The position numbers and the translations under genes were made by a program. Below are positions 62,133-64,000 of a DNA stretch of 64,000 nucleotides, one piece after another. The number at the start of each line of letters is the position of its first letter. The first letter of the stretch is position 1. Location: assembly GCF_002259485.1 (NCBI RefSeq), contig NZ_NPGA01000007.1, positions 310,001 through 374,000 on the forward strand, read 5' to 3'. The notes beneath the pieces are model-generated. The model had not been told where the DNA came from. It saw only the letters and a list, made by a program, of their open reading frames with translations, and ran no database searches. The stretch comes from Rhodococcus sp. 14-1411-2a (GTDB lineage Bacteria > Actinomycetota > Actinomycetes > Mycobacteriales > Mycobacteriaceae).

Positions 62133-63103
62133 CTCGGAGATGCCGAAGCTTCTTCCTGCGCAGCACGATCGGTGGTAGTCAACGCATCGTCGGCGACGGG
62201 TTCGGCCTCGTCGACCGCAACGACCTCGTCAGCCGGCTCTTCGGAGGCAGCCTCTCGTGGAGGCACCGACGCTTCCGGGGCAGCCTCGTCCGTGTCGGCC
62301 TTCTCGATGCCGTCGGTCGTCTCGGCAACAGCAGCAGGCTCGACCGGGGCGACCGGCGAGGCGATGACGTCGAGTGCCGCGTCGTCGTACGGCTCGAATT
62401 GCGGCGATCCGGCTCCGGTGGGAAGTTCGGTGTCCGAATGCGCTCCGCAGCCGTACTCGGCGTGCACCACGTGTCCGTCGGCCGCGAATTCGTTGCCGCA
62501 CACCCCGAATGCGGCGGACATGGACCCGGCGATGGGGAGGTAGAAGCCACACAGCCCGCAGGTCGACGGCGCAGCCTTGGCCATCTCGGTATCGGGCCCG
62601 AAGTCGCCGTCGTGCCAACGCTGGGCGGCGTCGAGGCGTCCTTCGAGGCTGATGACCTTGCTTCGGCCGAGGCCGATCTCGCCCGCCACCTCGTCGATGG
62701 CGGGGTCGCCGGATTCGACGTACCCGGGTACGAGCCGGGGATCGTCCTGGCGCGGAGACAGCAGATCGCCGGGTCCCAGGTCGCCGGGACGGATGCGCTC
62801 GTCCCAGGGCACCCAGGTCGGTGCCACGAGAGCGTCGGGGCCCGGGAGCAGAACCAGCTCACTGACCGTGGCGTGATCCGCGTCCTCCGGGGCGGCGACC
62901 ACGACGGCCCACTGCCATCCGCGGTACCCCTCGAGATCGCTGGCGAACCGGTGCGTGGCCGCACTGGCGTCTTCGGCGGTGACTCCGAGGTACTCGCCGA
63001 TACCGCCCTCTCCCAGGTCGAGCAGAGCCTGCCGCGCGAGGTCCACGGCATCGGCCAAGACGGGGCGGATGGAATCGAGCTCTGGAGAAGATACGAAACT
63101 CAC
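62129..63103 (-). CDS. DUF3027 family protein with zinc-binding-like cysteines
   Basis: A 324-residue actinobacterial protein. The DUF3027 core (about 5-215) contains ATHRFASDLEGYRGWQWAVVVAA (near 48-70) and LVPGYVESGDPAIDEVAGEIGLGR (near 126). A cysteine/histidine cluster follows (CGLCGFYLP, FGVCGNEFAADGHVVHAEYGCGAH, near 180-222) that looks like a treble-clef or ribbon zinc site. The C-terminal 100 residues are acidic, Ala/Glu-rich and likely disordered. I favour the GTG at 63103 (SFVSSPELDSIRP), which has CAAACT 6 nt upstream as a leaderless -10; an ATG six codons earlier is possible. It overlaps the ATPase gene by 4 nt. The function is unknown. Confidence 0.82.
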   Translation of the reverse strand: MSFVSSPELDSIRPVLADAVDLARQALLDLGEGGIGEYLGVTAEDASAATHRFASDLEGYRGWQWAVVVAAPEDADHATVSELVLLPGPDALVAPTWVPWDERIRPGDLGPGDLLSPRQDDPRLVPGYVESGDPAIDEVAGEIGLGRSKVISLEGRLDAAQRWHDGDFGPDTEMAKAAPSTCGLCGFYLPIAGSMSAAFGVCGNEFAADGHVVHAEYGCGAHSDTELPTGAGSPQFEPYDDAALDVIASPVAPVEPAAVAETTDGIEKADTDEAAPEASVPPREAASEEPADEVVAVDEAEPVADDALTTTDRAAQEEASASPS

Positions 63104-63162
63104 ACATTCAGTTTGCCGCATCGACTCGGTGACGCCCAGTTCGGGCTGCCATCATGGGTGCA

Positions 63163-63993
63163 ATGACCGTCCGTGCTCGCACCTACGCTGCCCTCGTGGC
63201 CTCGCTGCTGGCCGTGTCCGCCTGTTCGTCGACGACGCAGCCGACCCCGGTGACGTCCGACTCGGTTCCGACACTGACCACCGAGATCCTGCGCGAATAC
63301 GACCGCGGTGACGACGCCTTCACTCAGGGCTTCGAGATCGACGGCGACGTGCTCTACGAGGGCACCGGATTGGAAGGCTCGTCGTTCGTCAGGCGGACGT
63401 CGCTCGAGACCATGACCGAACTCGATCGCGTGGATCTGCCGTCCGACCTGTTCGGCGAAGGCATCACCGTCGACGGCGACACGCTGTGGCAGATCACCTG
63501 GCAGGACGGTGTCGCGATCGCCCGAGACCGGGACACTCTGACAGAACGACGCCGAGTGAACTACGAGGGCGAAGGCTGGGGGCTGTGCACGCAGACGCCG
63601 GACAACCGCCTCGTCATGAGCGACGGCTCGTCTACCCTCACCTTCCGCGACCCCACGTCGTTCGAGGCCGAGGGCACCGTGAACGTCACACTCGACGGCA
63701 ATCCGGTGGAGCGCCTCAACGAACTCGAATGCGCCGACGACGGATCGGTGTACGCCAACGTGTGGCAGACGTTCGACATCATGCGCATCGACCCCGAGAC
63801 CGGCGCGGTGACGGCCGTCATCGACGGCACCCCACTGTGGGATTCGATGTCGGCCTCCCAACGAGGGGGTGCCGACGTGTTCAACGGCATCGCACAGATC
63901 CCCGGCACCGACCGGTTTCTCGTGACCGGCAAATACTGGCCCACGATCTTCGAGGTGCAATTCACCGATACCGCGCCGGTAGGACAGAATTGA
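63163..63993 (+). CDS. glutaminyl-peptide cyclotransferase-like lipoprotein
   Basis: A 276-residue exported lipoprotein: n-region TVRART, hydrophobic core, lipobox VSAC (Cys near 21). The mature part is a five-bladed beta-propeller of the plant/bacterial glutamine cyclotransferase type. Landmarks are DAFTQGFEIDGDVLYEGTGLEGSSFVRR (near 52-79), LPSDLFGEGITVDGDTLWQITW (near 91), GEGWGLCTQTPDNRLVMSDGSSTL (near 138) and NELECADDGSVYANVWQTFDIMRIDP (near 186). These enzymes turn N-terminal Gln of peptides into pyroglutamate. The ATG at 63163 is preferred over one three codons upstream. It is divergent from the DUF3027 operon. Confidence 0.9.
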   Translation: MTVRARTYAALVASLLAVSACSSTTQPTPVTSDSVPTLTTEILREYDRGDDAFTQGFEIDGDVLYEGTGLEGSSFVRRTSLETMTELDRVDLPSDLFGEGITVDGDTLWQITWQDGVAIARDRDTLTERRRVNYEGEGWGLCTQTPDNRLVMSDGSSTLTFRDPTSFEAEGTVNVTLDGNPVERLNELECADDGSVYANVWQTFDIMRIDPETGAVTAVIDGTPLWDSMSASQRGGADVFNGIAQIPGTDRFLVTGKYWPTIFEVQFTDTAPVGQN

Positions 63994-64000
63994 CACCGTG

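Overview
The window is high-GC actinobacterial chromosome, most likely from a Rhodococcus/Rhodococcoides-type member of the Mycobacteriales. The evidence is frequent GTG starts, 4-nt ATGA/GTGA gene overlaps, leaderless-looking promoters, and a core gene set that in Mycobacterium tuberculosis (from memory) lies around Rv0880-Rv0905: prrA-prrB, accD3, echA6, gltA2, citA, serC, sepH, a TrmH methylase and a DUF2537 protein. The genus is an inference. I see no rRNA, tRNA, CRISPR array, prophage or insertion sequence, and no gene-free stretch above about 200 bases. Coding density is above 90% by eye, so this is ordinary core chromosome with accessory cassettes between conserved blocks.

Layout. 1-12.8 kb: a crotonase truncated by the window edge, an NCS1 permease, a SigD-like sigma factor, an alpha/beta hydrolase, a secreted protein, an ammonium transporter translationally coupled to an EchA6 orthologue, a flavoprotein, a HemD-like protein, an aldo-keto reductase, an ABC-F protein and a second hydrolase divergent from a MarR regulator. 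13.3-18.2 kb: an XRE regulator, membrane protein and ABC-2 exporter operon, then accD3 and a remnant that looks like a LysA-type decarboxylase without its barrel. 18.3-21.5 kb: a methyltransferase-TetR operon and a membrane molybdoenzyme operon, linked by two matching palindromes. 21.5-29.6 kb: propionyl-CoA synthetase, EamA transporter, photolyase, PrrA-PrrB, a 2OG-Fe(II) oxygenase and an FKBP. 29.6-33.2 kb: a GntR-controlled catabolic cassette (DUF2848, MFS, GntR, nitrilase) with two copies of one operator. 33.4-37.0 kb: an exported-protein cluster (Tat flavin amine oxidase, a 24-codon leader ORF, a membrane protein, and a lipoprotein with a papain-like Cys-His-Asp pattern). 37.1-45.5 kb: gltA2, a coupled pdxH-MFS-mutarotase-sugar kinase operon, citA, serC and a rhomboid-like protein. 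45.6-49.9 kb: sepH, DUF6928, DUF2537, trmH and eis. 49.9-58.9 kb: an MFS gene divergent from a five-gene ABC exporter/two-component operon, a MarR-MFS pair, an NCS2 purine permease and two small proteins. 58.9-64 kb: a coupled DUF3027, sacsin-like GHKL ATPase and PAP2 operon, then a glutaminyl cyclase lipoprotein.

The most informative signals are regulatory and structural: paired operators that define the TetR and GntR regulons, a candidate NarL-type site upstream of its own exporter operon, an ammonium transporter with Glu in place of the first pore His, a molybdoenzyme with an internal Tat motif, an ATPase whose conserved N-terminus lies upstream of any ATG/GTG/TTG, and two families of dispersed intergenic repeats (29 bp and a 75-bp palindrome).

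All protein names rest on motif and family recognition from the sequence, not on database searches.
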